Below, one piece after another: positions 53,500 to 63,914 of a DNA stretch of 64,000 nucleotides. Position numbers and translations under genes: made by a program. The DNA lies in assembly GCF_019175285.1 (NCBI RefSeq), contig NC_056527.1, forward strand, positions 117,321,418 to 117,385,417, in the 5' to 3' direction. The stretch's first letter is position 1. Each line of letters begins with the position of its first letter. The notes under the pieces are model-generated. The model saw only the letters and a program-made list of their open reading frames with translations, did not search any database and had not been told where the DNA came from. The DNA comes from Sceloporus undulatus. Its lineage: Eukaryota; Chordata; Lepidosauria; Squamata; Phrynosomatidae.

Positions 53500-53695
53500 C
53501 AGTAAGCCTGCCTTTGTACTTTCTTCCTTGATCTTCCTTTGTAGTTGTTCCAGGGCTTTGAGGTTTTCTGCTAGTCTTATGGTGTCGTCTGCATATCTTA
53601 GATTGTTGATATTCCTTCTTCCTCTTTTCATTCCTCCTCCTTCTGTATCTGAGCCTGCTTTCCTTGCAATATCTCCTGCAGATAAGGGGCACTGC

Positions 53696-54310
53696 TGCTG
53701 TGCCTTTAAAGAAAAAAAATGTTTTGGACAACTCTTCTCTGCTCTCTGTTCCATGCTTCACTCTCCCCATCTTCCAGGAGAACAGGTGCTGGGTGCCAGG
53801 CTGTAGGCGCTGATGGATTGGCAGGGATTGGGGTTGCCAAGGCACCCAGCTTGAGTCCGACCCATTTCCCCCTGGGACAGCCAGTGCCATTTTGTTTTAC
53901 AGATCCAGTTACAAAACCCAGACCATTCAGTGATGCTGTTGTCATTGGAGGGAGGTGGCAGAGGAGGGGGGCAGGCTGCGCTCTGGCAAGGGCATGGGAG
54001 ATGGGCATGACCCTGCCTGGGTCTGACTTTGACACAGCAAAGGGGGGTCCTGCCTCCCTCCCTGCCTTCTTGGCAAGAGGACATAGCTGTCATCTGCCAT
54101 TTTCTTGCAGAATGCCATGGCCTCCTGCCATGACCCCCCTTCTGCCCCATGCGGGGAGTGAAATCCTAGCTGGCTTGGCAGGCTTCCTCTGTCTTCTGAT
54201 GGCCAAAAATGTCCTCCGGAGACTGAAGAGGCCGAGAGGGCATGACTGGCAACAGCATGCAGAGGGTGACAATAGATGGGAGCAGTGACAGCGCAGGAGC
54301 GTTTTGTAGC
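53696..54310. other. Unassigned GC-rich segment with a 189-codon open frame
   Basis: Plus-strand frame 53719-54288 and overlapping minus-strand frames have no homology I recognise. A hydrophobic stretch (EILAGLAGFLCLLMAKNVL) occurs near the plus-frame end. The segment directly abuts the Bov-B fragment at TGCAGATAAGGGGC, so it may be part of a compound repeat. Confidence 0.3.
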
Positions 54311-54409
54311 CCTTTTGGGATGAGGGTGCATGCGTTCTGGGTTATGGTCTGAATTTGAAAGGAGATACTGTATCTGCAGTGCTGTGCCTATTTGGGGGGC
54401 ATTGAAAAG

Positions 54410-54590
54410 TTTGTTTGTTTACTTGTTATTTATTTATTTAATTTCTATCCCACCTTTCTCCCCAAAGGGACCCAAGGTGGCTCACAATAACAGTTTTAAA
54501 AACATTATATTGCAATATAAATAAAATTAAAACATCAGCTAAAAACAATATAAAATTACAAATATTAAAACCATAATAAAGTTCAGGTTG
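54410..54590 (-). repeat. LINE/SINE 3' end, antisense
   Basis: ATTTATTTATTTAATTTC, CCACCTTTCTCCCCAAAGG and CCAAGGTGGCTCACAATAAC. Confidence 0.6.
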
Positions 54591-54591
54591 T

Positions 54592-54592
54592 G

Positions 54593-54635
<43 letters not shown>

Positions 54636-54956
54636 GTTTGCCTTCCAAGTCATTTCTGACGTATGGCAACCCTAAGGTGACCCTATCACAAGGAGTTCAG
54701 ACCATTATTTGTTCAGAGTCTGAGTCTGAGAGAGTGTGACTTGCCCAAGGTCACCTAGGCTGATCCACACTGGAGAAATAACCCGGGTTGGCACCACTTT
54801 TCAGCATCCTGGCTCAAGACTATGGAATTCTGGGAGTTGGAGTATGTTGTGGTATGTTCTGGGCCCACAACAAACTCCAACTCCCAGAATTTCATAGCCT
54901 TGAGCCAGGACAGTTAAAGTGGTGCCAAACGGGTTATTTCCAGTGTGGATGCAGAA
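54592..54956 (-). repeat. (TG)n, SINE and large palindromic MITE
   Basis: (TG)n at 54594-54634 runs into an antisense SINE (54636-54760, from TTCTGACGTATGGCAACC to CAAGGTCACC). The palindrome GATCCACACTGGAGAAATAA ... CCAGTGTGGATGCAGA (54763-54956) cuts it off. Confidence 0.75.
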
Positions 54957-55204
54957 TAATTCAGTATTTGCCTCCCACCCCCACAGTGAGAAGAAGTGCA
55001 AAAGAGCAAGGCAGACTTTTAGCACATCCACCCATGAGCTCCCCCTCCTGCAAAACCAGCTGCCATGTCCTTAAGTGATCCTGAGCAGTGACCTCAAGCG
55101 ACCCTTCTGACAAATGCCCCAGGATCAAATTATGTTTGACTGGAGGCAATTTCAGGCTGCATCTGCACTGCAGAAATAACGCAGTTTGACTTATTGCAGT
55201 TTGA

Positions 55205-55372
55205 CTTACAGGAGTGTTGGACTGTGACTCTGGAGACCAGGGTTCAAATCCCTGCTCAGTCGTGGAAACTCAGTGGATGATCTGGGGCGATTCACACATT
55301 CAGCTCTGAGAAAACCCCATGATAGAGTCACCATAAGTCGGAAGCAACTTGAAGGTGCACAACTCCTATATC
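55205..55372 (+). repeat. tRNA-derived SINE, sense
   Basis: CAGGAGTGTTGGACTGTGAC, GACCAGGGTTCAAATCCC, GCCATAAGTC-like CACCATAAGTCGGAAGC and GGTGCACAAC. A MITE left arm (CTGCATCTGCACTGCAG) precedes it at 55155. Confidence 0.75.
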
Positions 55373-55539
55373 CAGCTTCGTTAGTGGAGTGAGGTCTCCC
55401 CACTTAGTACCCAAGGGTACCAATGCCCCCACCCTGAGTTGCCATCTTATCTGTCACAACAACGGCCAGAAACAAGTTGGGGAGTGTCAGGTAGCCCTCC
55501 TTGGCTGGCATCATGGAGCAATGCCTCTCCGAGTGACAC

Positions 55540-55975
55540 CTCTGCTAGAAACCTGGGCATCCTCAGTGGAATCAGACACCTTTTCTCCAGCTTCATCTCA
55601 TTTCTGGAGAGGAAGAGTCCAGAAACAGGGAACAACACACTGTTAATCTCCTGGCAGGATTACTGCAATCTGTGTTACATGGGGCTGCCATTGAAGACTA
55701 CTCCGAAGCTGCCATTGGGGAGGAAGGAGCTGCCAATATTTTGACAGCTTGCATCATGGCTTGGGCGCATTCCAGCAATTTGGAAAGACTTGCAGTGGCT
55801 GCCTGTTTGCTTACGGGCCGAGTCCAAGGTGCCGGTACTTGCCTTATAAATCCACATTTCGGCGTGTCAGGACTCACATTCCAGAAGCATGGGCTCCTCT
55901 TGTAACAACTTGCCCATCATTTCAGACCTCAAGGCCTTTGCCCAGATCTGTCCTTTTTTGGAGGCATCTGATGTA
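55540..55975 (+). repeat. L2-group LINE reverse transcriptase relic
   Basis: Sense reading carries scattered L2-type C-terminal wording: SWQDYCNLCYMGLPLKTTP, DLQWLPVC and RAESKVPVLA, typical of the 'RLDYCNALYxGLP ... LHWLPV' stretch. It is short, broken and non-coding. Confidence 0.75.
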
Positions 55976-55997
55976 GCAACAGAGCAAAGGGATTTAT

Positions 55998-56190
55998 GAG
56001 CCGTTGTTTGATTCCCAGTTCAGCCGTGGAACTGATTTGGGAAGTCACACTATCTCAGCCTCAGGGAAAGGCCATGGCAAACCTCCTCTGAACCAGTCTT
56101 GCCAAGCAAACCCCCAGAGAGTTTCGCCTTAGGGTCGCCATAAGTCAGAAAAGGTTTGAAGACACACAAAAAGAACAACAAACCTCTGAA
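55998..56190 (+). repeat. tRNA-derived SINE, sense
   Basis: GTTTGATTCCCAGTTCAGCC, GTCACACTATCTCAGCCTC, GCCATAAGTCAGAAAAGG and ACACAAAAAGAACAACAAA. Confidence 0.75.
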
Positions 56191-56759
56191 CCAACTTTTG
56201 GAGAGCTGTCTGTTTCAAATTAAACCTAGAAGGGCCTGCGGACGAAGAACAGTCTTCTGCATTGCCTCTGGGCTTTTCTTCGAAGGCTGGTTCTGTGGAA
56301 GAAGAGGAGGAAGATGCATCACTGTGGCTCCCTTGCGTACGTGCGCACATGCACAAGCCAGACCCGGCTGCCTCACTTCCTTTTTCCACCTCTCCCTCCC
56401 CGCTGACTGCAGATGAAAGAGGCCTGCAGTCTAAGAGTTTCCTAAGGATAATAATAATACTAATAGCAAGATAATACCGGGATGCACCAAGTTGAAAAGA
56501 AAAGGAACCGTATTGTGCGGTGTGTCTGATCGCATGCCCTTGTTTCAGAAGCCGGTTCAAGACAAACTGTTTGGTGCAGACCTCAGAACATGAAAAGACC
56601 CCTGCCGGTTCAAAAGGAGAGCCCACCATCCGGCTTCCCATCATGGGCCACCAGATGCCCCGGGCCGGGAAGTGTGTTCTGCACGCCAGAGTTGCAGCAA
56701 TCTGATACCACTTTAACGCTTGCCATTCCAATCCACACAGTCCTGGGAGATGTAGTTTG

Positions 56760-56980
56760 CCCAGGTCTCCAGAGCCGTAGTCCAACACTCAAACCACTGC
56801 ACCATCTTGGGGGTTTCTTGGCAAGTTTTATTCAGAGGAGGTTTACTATGGCCTTCTCCTGAGGATGAGAGTATGTGACTCAATCAATGTCACCCAGTGA
56901 ATTTCATGGCCAAAACGGTAATCAAACCGTGATCTTCAGAGTCTTAGTCCAACATTTAAACCACTACGCTACATTTCGTC
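56760..56980 (-). repeat. Two antisense SINE pieces
   Basis: A head (56762-56806, AAACCACTGCACCATCTTGG) is followed by a body and second head (56808-56980, ending AAACCACTACGCTACATTTC). Confidence 0.65.
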
Positions 56981-56989
56981 TCTACAAGT

Positions 56990-57099
56990 GCTATCACTTT
57001 GTAGTGCATATACCCAAAGAAAAGTCCTCTCTATTGTATTTTTTCCTAATCCCTGTACTTGAGTCCCTATATTGGGAGAAAGGCATATATAAGATGATG

Positions 57100-57158
<59 letters not shown>

Positions 57159-57160
57159 AC
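56990..57160 (+). repeat. LINE 3' end with (GAT)n tail
   Basis: CCTATATTGGGAGAAAGGC and ATATATAAGATGATG, then about 22 GAT units with single GGT interruptions, 57092-57159. Confidence 0.7.
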
Positions 57161-57516
57161 TTCTGCTATCTGGGATGCGTAGTCCCTGAAAGGAATTTCC
57201 CCAGGCTTTCATACAGCTGCCTGAAAACATCTCAAGGCAGGGGTTGATGCACCCTCTTCCAAAAATCCATCTACTGTATTTGTAATGTTGCCAGAAATAG
57301 GCCAGCATTGCATTTCCCATCTAGTGGCAGTGAATGCCACAGGCCAATAAAAGGGTGTCACACGCACACAAGGGCATCTCTGTGCTTCATTAGGATTATC
57401 CATAGGCTGACTGTGTATCTTCTTGAGACAAAAACGAGATGCTGAAGCGGCATAAATGGGACGAGGTTCTGTAGTATTCTGTATTCGTGAAAAAGTAAGG
57501 CGATAATAAAAAGTTT

Positions 57517-57519
<3 letters not shown>

Positions 57520-57553
<34 letters not shown>

Positions 57554-57640
57554 TTTATTTATATACTGCTTTTCCAAAAGATTAAAGCGGTTTACATAGA
57601 ATAGACATAATTGCATAACCATATTGAGCTAACAATGATT
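57520..57640 (-). repeat. LINE/SINE 3' end with (AAT)n, antisense
   Basis: About 11 AAT units, then TTTATATACTGCTTTTCC and AGATTAAAGCGGTTTACAT. Confidence 0.65.
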
Positions 57641-58257
57641 CTTCAGTGGCAGAAGTCATACAAAAGTTTAGGTAGATGTACAAGAGGACTGGATTTCACC
57701 ACGATCGTACCATGAATATTTCTCCAGTGAAGTAACCTTACACAGCCAATTTCAAGTCTTTCAACATCTTATCATAAAACTTCTGACACTCCATGACACA
57801 TTCTCTCTTTTTTGTTGTTGTTGACAACCCTAGTTTCAAACAGGGATCTTCAAACCATGTTCACAATGTAACAGGGCATTTCCCCCCTTGAAAACGGGGC
57901 AAAATTGACATTTATATTAAAAGGATGGGAAGGTCTGGAAACAGGGGAGGAAAATGGCACTGTCCAATTTAGAACAGTAAATACAGTCAGCCTAACTATG
58001 GGCCTCTTCCAAGTTAAGCAGTGCTTAATGATGAAAAGCCTTTTCCCTTCGGTATTGACATGGGAAAGCTTTTGTACCCATTTTAGACACAAGACTACTG
58101 AGGCTAAGGAGAAACAACCGCAACAAGTTCATCTTATTTCTAAACAAGGCTAATTTCTAAGTAAGAGGCATCTAGATTTGGACAGCTCTGCCGAAACCCT
58201 TTGGACTAGAAGAACCATTGCCTCTTAATCCAGATGTTTAATGGGATGCATGGTATT

Positions 58258-58472
58258 TTGTTGTTGTTCTTTGCCTTTAAGTCCTTTCCCATTTATGACG
58301 AAGCTATCATGGGGTTTTCTTAGCAAATTTCTTCAGATGGGGTTTGCCATTGTCATCCTCTGAGGCTGAGAGAGTGTCACTTGCCCAATGGTTACCCATT
58401 GGGTTTTCATGGCCATGCAAGGATTCGAACCCTGGTCTCCAGAGTCATAATCCAGTGCACTACACCAAAAGT
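58258..58472 (-). repeat. tRNA-derived SINE, complete, antisense
   Basis: TTGTTGTTGTTCTTTGCC at left, CATCCTCTGAGGCTGAGAG, GGATTCGAACCCTGGTCTCC and the head CACTACACCAAAAG. Confidence 0.8.
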
Positions 58473-58611
58473 GGTACATACTCACTGGTTACCTCTTTAA
58501 AATATGAATGTGCTGCCCATTAGTTTATCAGGATTTCTGAACACTATGCCATCAGACTTTAAGAATTCCAATGTTTACAAGAACTTAAAATCCCTAGGGT
58601 GAAAAAGATGA

Positions 58612-58613
58612 TG

Positions 58614-58676
<63 letters not shown>
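58612..58676. repeat. (AAT)n microsatellite, about 21 units
   Basis: The longest uninterrupted AAT array in the window, starting from GATGATGATAATAAT. Confidence 0.95.
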
Positions 58677-59019
58677 TTTCAAATATTTATTTCTGGATGT
58701 GTTATTTTTACACATAAGAAAGCCTAACAGATTTATTGCTCCTCGCCCTCGGCCACCGCAATACAATGCAAGGAAGTGTCCATTGACAGAGGCACAGACA
58801 TAAAAAGAAGATCAATTATACACCACTGAGATACCATCTTAAAACATAACCGTTTCAAAAAGCATCTCAGGAAGTTCATAGAGCTTCCCAGCTTGGGTCT
58901 TTTCAAGCCTTTCTTACAATCTCCTGCCAGGCTTTCAATCTAATCTTCTGGGCGGCTATTGCAAACAAAGCAGCAGCAGCAGCAACAGAGATATACTCCT
59001 GATCACAGATAATTTTTAA

Positions 59020-59378
59020 TTTGCTATCTTATTTACTTGCGCCGCCGGATCCTGCCTTTGCGCCACTGGGAAACCCAAAGTGGTTTACAGCATAGGATTA
59101 AAACAGAATACAGTTAAAACAACATATGGCACAAAGGTGATTAAAAAATAAATAAAACTTCGTATTAACTAAGCTGTCATATTACAATATAAAATATCAA
59201 TATAAAATATAAATACACTATACAATATTTTAAACAATTTAAAATACATTTAAAACATAAGATAAAGGGATCCAGTCTCTATAATCCCCAGCCAATTTCT
59301 AGTCTACAGTCTCCATAATCCCCAGACAGCTACGCACTCACAGCTGCTTTTTCTAATGCAGCCTCTCTCTAGAAGTGT

Positions 59379-59423
<45 letters not shown>

Positions 59424-59425
59424 TT
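59020..59425 (-). repeat. LINE/SINE 3' ends with A-rich region and (AAT)n
   Basis: CACTGGGAAACCCAAAGTGG and TTTACAGCATAGGATTAAAA, then AT-rich DNA. A separate (AAT)n run at 59382-59422 is followed by GTTTTATTTATATGCTTTCC. Confidence 0.6.
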
Positions 59426-59469
59426 TTATTTATATGCTTTCCCATAGGAAACTAGATGCAATGGCATCC

Positions 59470-59700
59470 AAACTTTGGTCCTCCAGATGTTTTGGACATC
59501 AACTCCCAGAATTCCTGACTGTTGGCCAAAGTGGCTGGGGCCTCTGGGAGTTGAAATCCAAAATACCTGGAGGACCAAAGTTTGGGAATCACTGGACTAC
59601 AGTCTCCATAATCCTCAGACAGCTATGCCCAGGCTTACAGCTCCAACCCAGCCCCTTCCAGAAGCATTGCACTACAACTCCCATAATCCAGATCTGTCTT
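59470..59700. repeat. Short inverted repeats of 'ACTACAACTCCCA' type
   Basis: CATCAACTCCCAGAATTCC faces CCTCTGGGAGTTGAAATCC; TTTGGTCCTCCAGATGTTTT faces ATACCTGGAGGACCAAAG, together a ~125-bp palindrome at 59467-59586. More CTACAACTCCCATAATCC follows. 59700-60240 is unassigned. Confidence 0.6.
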
Positions 59701-60241
59701 TTCAAATGTCCAGGAGCACCCCTTTCTTGTCTGGGTTGAATTCCAGTTTGCTTGCCCTTGTCATCCACTCCATTACTGGCTACAGAGGATGGTTTAGTAC
59801 CAAAACAGCTTCCCTGGATTTAGATGGAAAAGACAGATAGGGGCTGGGTGTCTTTGGCATACTGATGACAACAGAGGGGTGACTGTGTTGTGAGTTGGCC
59901 GTCTTGTGTCACAGGTTATGAATCACAAACTTGGTACATCCCTTTGCACTGGTTTTGGGTTTCAAATCATTTGTGGGCTCTGTTTGCCTTTGCAAAATCT
60001 TAAGAACATTACTTTTTAAAAGCTTCTCCATGCAACCATTTCTGCAGATCATCACCAGTCGGTTCCAAAAATGAGAGGGCCACCAAAAAGGGCAGCTGGC
60101 CTCTGCTGAAATCTTAGTTCTCTCGAAAAGACAGCGGTAGTAAAATCTTTATTGCTAAAAGCTATAAAACATCACAATCCAAAATCATTAAAATAAATCA
60201 AATAAATGATATACTGACAGATAATTAAAATAAATAAAATA

Positions 60242-60486
60242 CACTCGTCCCTCCACATTTCCCGCGAATGTGGGAAAACCACAAATAACAAAACCCCGAT
60301 GTTTTTACCTGAGAGAACACCTCTCTAGGAATCTCTAGGTCCTCCAGGGCAACTCTGTGGTCAACATCTGCCAGGCATTGACCATAGAAATTGCACTGGA
60401 GGAGCTACAAAGGCCTAGTGGAGTGTTCTCTCTAGGAATGTAAGTCCTCCAGCACAACTCTATGGCCAGCATCCATCAGGCATTGA
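60242..60486. mobile_element. Tigger-like palindromic MITE, right end lost
   Basis: Left end ACACTCGTCCCTCCACATTT and internal CTCTAGGTCCTCCAGGGC / CACTGGAGGAGCTACAA blocks as at 46530. A SINE follows directly. Confidence 0.65.
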
Positions 60487-60487
60487 T

Positions 60488-60722
60488 ATCATGGGGTTTT
60501 CTGGGGGCTGAGAAGGTGTGACTCACCCAGTGGGTTTTCATGGCTGAGTTAGGATTCAGACCCTGGTCTCCAGAGTCGTAGTCCAACGCTTGAACTCCTA
60601 TGCCACACTGGCTTTCTTCATTGCTGTCGTTGTGTGCTTTCAAGTCATTTCTGATTTATGGTGACCGTGACCCTAAGGCAAATCTATTGCTTTGAGGTTG
60701 GCTTGGCAAGCGTTGTTCAACG
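60488..60722 (-). repeat. Two antisense SINEs
   Basis: First body and head 60490-60612 (GGATTCAGACCCTGG, CTATGCCACACTGG), then the tail half of another (60615-60722, GTCGTTGTGTGCTTTCAAG). Confidence 0.7.
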
Positions 60723-60867
60723 GTTGTAGAGGGAACCATTACAAGTTGCAACTGTTTGGATATCTTAGTGATCACTATTTGTGATCTAAAGGTAAGAGAT
60801 ATATACTGTATTTTTAGTTTCCTTAGTATGTTCTATTTTATTTAGAATATGTTTTTATTTTCAAATG

Positions 60868-61100
60868 CAGTCAGCCTCCTTATCCACAGGGTTTTTTAAA
60901 TCCACGGATTCAAGCATCCATGGTTTGAAAATATTCCCCCCAAAAGTGTAAATTCCAAATAGCAAAGCTTGATTACATTTTATATAAGGGTCACCATTTT
61001 GCTCTGCCATTGTCTTTAATGGGACTTGCGTATCCACGAATTTTGTCATCCATGGAGGGTCCTGGAACAAAACCCCAGCAGATAAGAAGGGCCCACTGTA
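60868..61100. mobile_element. Tigger-like element, complete
   Basis: CAGTCAGCCTCCTTATCCAC at left and GAAGGGCCCACTGTA at right. The inner blocks GATTCAAGCATCCATGG and TTTAATGGGACTTGCG are present. About 233 bp. Confidence 0.8.
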
Positions 61101-61105
61101 TGTTT

Positions 61106-61215
61106 TATTTTGCCATTGCCTTCCTCTGAGGCTGAGAGAGTGTTACCCATTGGGTTGCCATGGCCAAGCAGAGATTCAAATTCTAACACTCAAACCACTG
61201 CACCATGCCAGCTCT
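61106..61215 (-). repeat. SINE head, antisense
   Basis: TTGCCTTCCTCTGAGGCTG to AAACCACTGCACCATGCC, with an internal deletion at the GGTTCGAA site. Confidence 0.65.
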
Positions 61216-61282
61216 GTATTTTTGGACTAGTGCTGCCCAAATTCTTGGACAATGACTCCCAGAATCCCCCAGCCAGCATTCT

Positions 61283-61702
61283 GGGGCCTCATTACATAAT
61301 ACAGTAAACTGGTTTTCAAACCGATCTGAACTGGCTTAAATGGCCCCTGTTCACACTGCCACCAAATTTCTGGCACAGTTTTCCAGAGGGGAGGACATAG
61401 CGCTAAATCCATTTAAACCAGTTCTTCTGGATCCATGGAATTCCCCCGCGTCTTTTGAAATGAATCAATGCAGAGCAAGTGTGAATGCGCTGTCTGATTT
61501 GATTCGGTTCCCTGTGGCGTGGTCACCCCTGTGAAGTGACTCCATGTTGAATCGATCCATTGCTGAATGGGTACGCGAAGTGGATTAATTGAAACGCATA
61601 AGTGCGATCATGGCTCGAAAAGTGGGAACGTGTATTCGGTACTGAATCGCTTCATCGATTCCACTCAAAAATCGATTTATTTTGTAGTGGGAATGCGGCC
61701 TG
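61283..61702. mobile_element. MITE of the 'CCTCATTCCCA' family
   Basis: GGGGCCTCATTACATAAT at left, TAGTGGGAATGCGGCC at right, with GAATCGATCCATTGC and CAAGTGTGAATGCGC inside. It matches copies at 22672 and 50478. Confidence 0.75.
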
Positions 61703-62127
61703 GGAGTTATAGTCCACAAAAAGTCTCAAAGCCAAGCCCTGAGAAATGCTGACCCTTTGCTGCCTTCTCAGGATGCCCCCCAAAATATGCCACTGGAAGA
61801 AGCCAGATTGAAGCCCCTGTTTTAAGGCACCGTTGGTCATGCTGACGGGTTGTTTGTGAATTCTGGGAGTTGTAGTTCAAAAGGGGAGGGACCGTTCCAA
61901 GCTTTGTTGGGATTTTGGTCCACTGTCCCCTTGTGGTTAATTTCTCAAGCAGAGAGATTTACAATTTTGTAATAGTCCAGGCTCCAATTCCCTCACTTGC
62001 AACCCATGTTCTGCAGCCTTATCATAAAGCAAAGGCACTTTGCATGTGCACAGAGGCACTCTGCTCATGCACACACAGACACTCCCTGGCAGTGAATATT
62101 TGGTGTGTGTTCAGAGCGGAGATAGTT

Positions 62128-62337
62128 TGGTCTGCATCTGCACTATAGAATTAATGCAGTTTGATATTGCTTGAATTGCCAGGACTCCATTCGGTCGAAT
62201 TCGGGGATTTGTAGTTTGTTCTGGCACCACAGCTCTCTGAATGCGAAGGCTAAATGCCACACAGAACTACAAACCCCAGGATCCCAAAGGATTTTGAGCC
62301 AGGGAAGGTAAAACAGTGCATTATTTCTGCTATGTGG
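62128..62337. repeat. Palindromic MITE, complete
   Basis: CTGCATCTGCACTATAGAAT at left, TTATTTCTGCTATGTGGCAG at right. Confidence 0.7.
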
Positions 62338-62344
62338 CAGCAGC

Positions 62345-62940
62345 TGTATTCAAAGGAGTTTTGTCACTGCTTTCCTGTAAAGCTGAGAGAGAGTCACTTC
62401 ACCAGGTTGCCCAGTGGGTTTCCAGACTGGTCCGGGGATTAGAACTCGAGTCCCACACGCAAAACACTATACCATGCTGCCTTCCTGAGGGATTGCTTGA
62501 CCAGGTTTAGTTTGCCATTGCCTTCCCTCTGAGGCTGAGACCTGCCAAAGGGCATCCAGTGGATGTCTGTGGAGTTTATCACACGAAGGAGATCGGGAGT
62601 TTATCCAGTGAATATCCTGAGAAAATTGCGTAATTAGGTGAAACAATTTCACACGACGTTGCACAAAACCCACTATTCAAGTGGTTGCAAAGAAGCATTA
62701 ATGCACATCTTCTTACTTTGGGATTTCAGCGACAATGCATTCCTGATATCGCTTTATTTGCACAACTGTGTGCGATAATCATTTGCACAATTACTTGCCA
62801 TTTTTGCTTTATTTGAGGAATGCTTTAAAAGTGCTTTAATTTCTACTTAATGCCAAAATTAGTCCCAGTGTGATAAAAATCCTATGGCTGAGTGGGAGAT
62901 TCGAACTCTGGTCTCCCAAAACCCTAATTCAACGTTCAGG
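62345..62940 (-). repeat. Two antisense SINEs, one split by a MITE
   Basis: SINE one 62345-62488 ends CACTATACCATGCTGCC. SINE two begins at 62490 (GACCAGGTTTAGTTTGCC), breaks at 62571 and resumes at 62880-62940 (GGCTGAGTGGGAGATTCGAA). Confidence 0.7.
62571..62879. mobile_element. MITE with GGAGTTTATCACA terminus, second copy
   Basis: Left end GGAGTTTATCACACGAAGG, right end CAGTGTGATAAAAATCC. The whole body aligns by eye with the copy at 52104, so both come from one family. The right terminus has drifted. Confidence 0.8.
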
Positions 62941-63139
62941 CTAAACATTTGGGACTAAAATTTGGCAATGCAGATGCAGCTCTAGTAGTCTTGCCAACTG
63001 GGAATGGGTCGGAGTGGATGACCCTTTGGGGGGGTCCCCTCCAACTTTATAGGAGTCTATAAAATAAACAAAATATTTTCTATAACTGGGTGCCAGACTG
63101 ACCATCCCAAAATGTTAATATGGCTGCCCTGTCTGCCCC

Positions 63140-63309
63140 AGGATGCCTCGTTTTAACCATATTTAATTTAATAATTCAAATGTAATTATAATTATGTTTT
63201 ATGTTCTTAATAAGTGGGTAAGGATGATGTGATTTTTTACTTAATTACTATGGTCATTTTATGGTTGTAACCCACTTCGATCCTTCGGGGAGAGGCAGGC
63301 TATAAATAA

Positions 63310-63345
<36 letters not shown>
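63140..63345 (+). repeat. LINE/SINE 3' end with (ATT)n tail
   Basis: GGTTGTAACCCACTTCGATCC, GGCAGGCTATAAATAAAT, then about 11 ATT units. Confidence 0.7.
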
Positions 63346-63914
63346 GCCTTGATGCCCTTCTTAGTTGCCTCAAAGGAGCCAAAGGCCTCTGGACTGGCCT
63401 TCCTGTCCCACAATTGTTGTAATGGGGGGAAAGAGGAGGAAACGCTGACCCAGAGTCAAGTGGTTTTTCCCTGTTTACATTTCTGGAGCATTTCTGTCTT
63501 GGCCGCATCCCCAAATATGGTCCTTTTTGCGCCTGCCGCCTGTCAAGCCGGCTCTCCCTGGGGATGTGGGGGAGTCCCTCCTAAACTGCTGGGAAAACAG
63601 ATGCACAGTTTTGACACACATTCTTGCTCTTTCTCTCGCACACACATAAAACACGCACATATATATGCACACATTGACACCACTATCAGTCAAGCAAGCA
63701 TTTAGTGCATTTGCAGTTAGGAGCCAATTCCCTCTTCTCTCTGTGTATATATGTGCCTTCTCGAGATGGGTAGGGACTGATAGGGAGGTGGTTTAGTATA
63801 TTAGCAGGTTATTTTAACATTTTAGCATTGTTATTGTCTGTGTTTTATTGTCCGCTTTGGATTACAGTGGGCCTCACTCAAACCACTGCATCATGTTGGC
63901 TCTCTTGGATTTTT

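Larger units (their letters stand above)
52050..53695 (-). mobile_element. Bov-B (RTE) LINE, 5'-truncated, with two insertions
   Basis: On the minus strand, 53680-53517 encodes the reverse transcriptase active-site region (GRRNINNLRYADDTIRLAEN). 52819-52556 encodes the C-terminal segment (MGRVAMNEIEKIL, QLSTKVRIIQAVVFPIAMDG, SWTVKKADR, CCWRRVLRIPWAAKT), and 52560-52400 continues towards the 3' end. The expected YGCESWT reads DGGESWT. A ~510-bp element at 52990-53499 and a MITE at 52106-52402 interrupt it. There is no intact frame; it is a dead copy lying antisense to SLC2A4. Family call rests on these motifs. Confidence 0.8.

Noticed and set aside
53338-53890. A live Bov-B reverse transcriptase, given the intact YADD motif
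   Set aside because: Only short parts of the protein region remain in different frames, and two later insertions split the copy.
58575-58766. Frames encoding long Tyr or Asn runs (also near 20720, 21470, 32380, 57209, 63254)
   Set aside because: They are translations of (AAT)n microsatellites.
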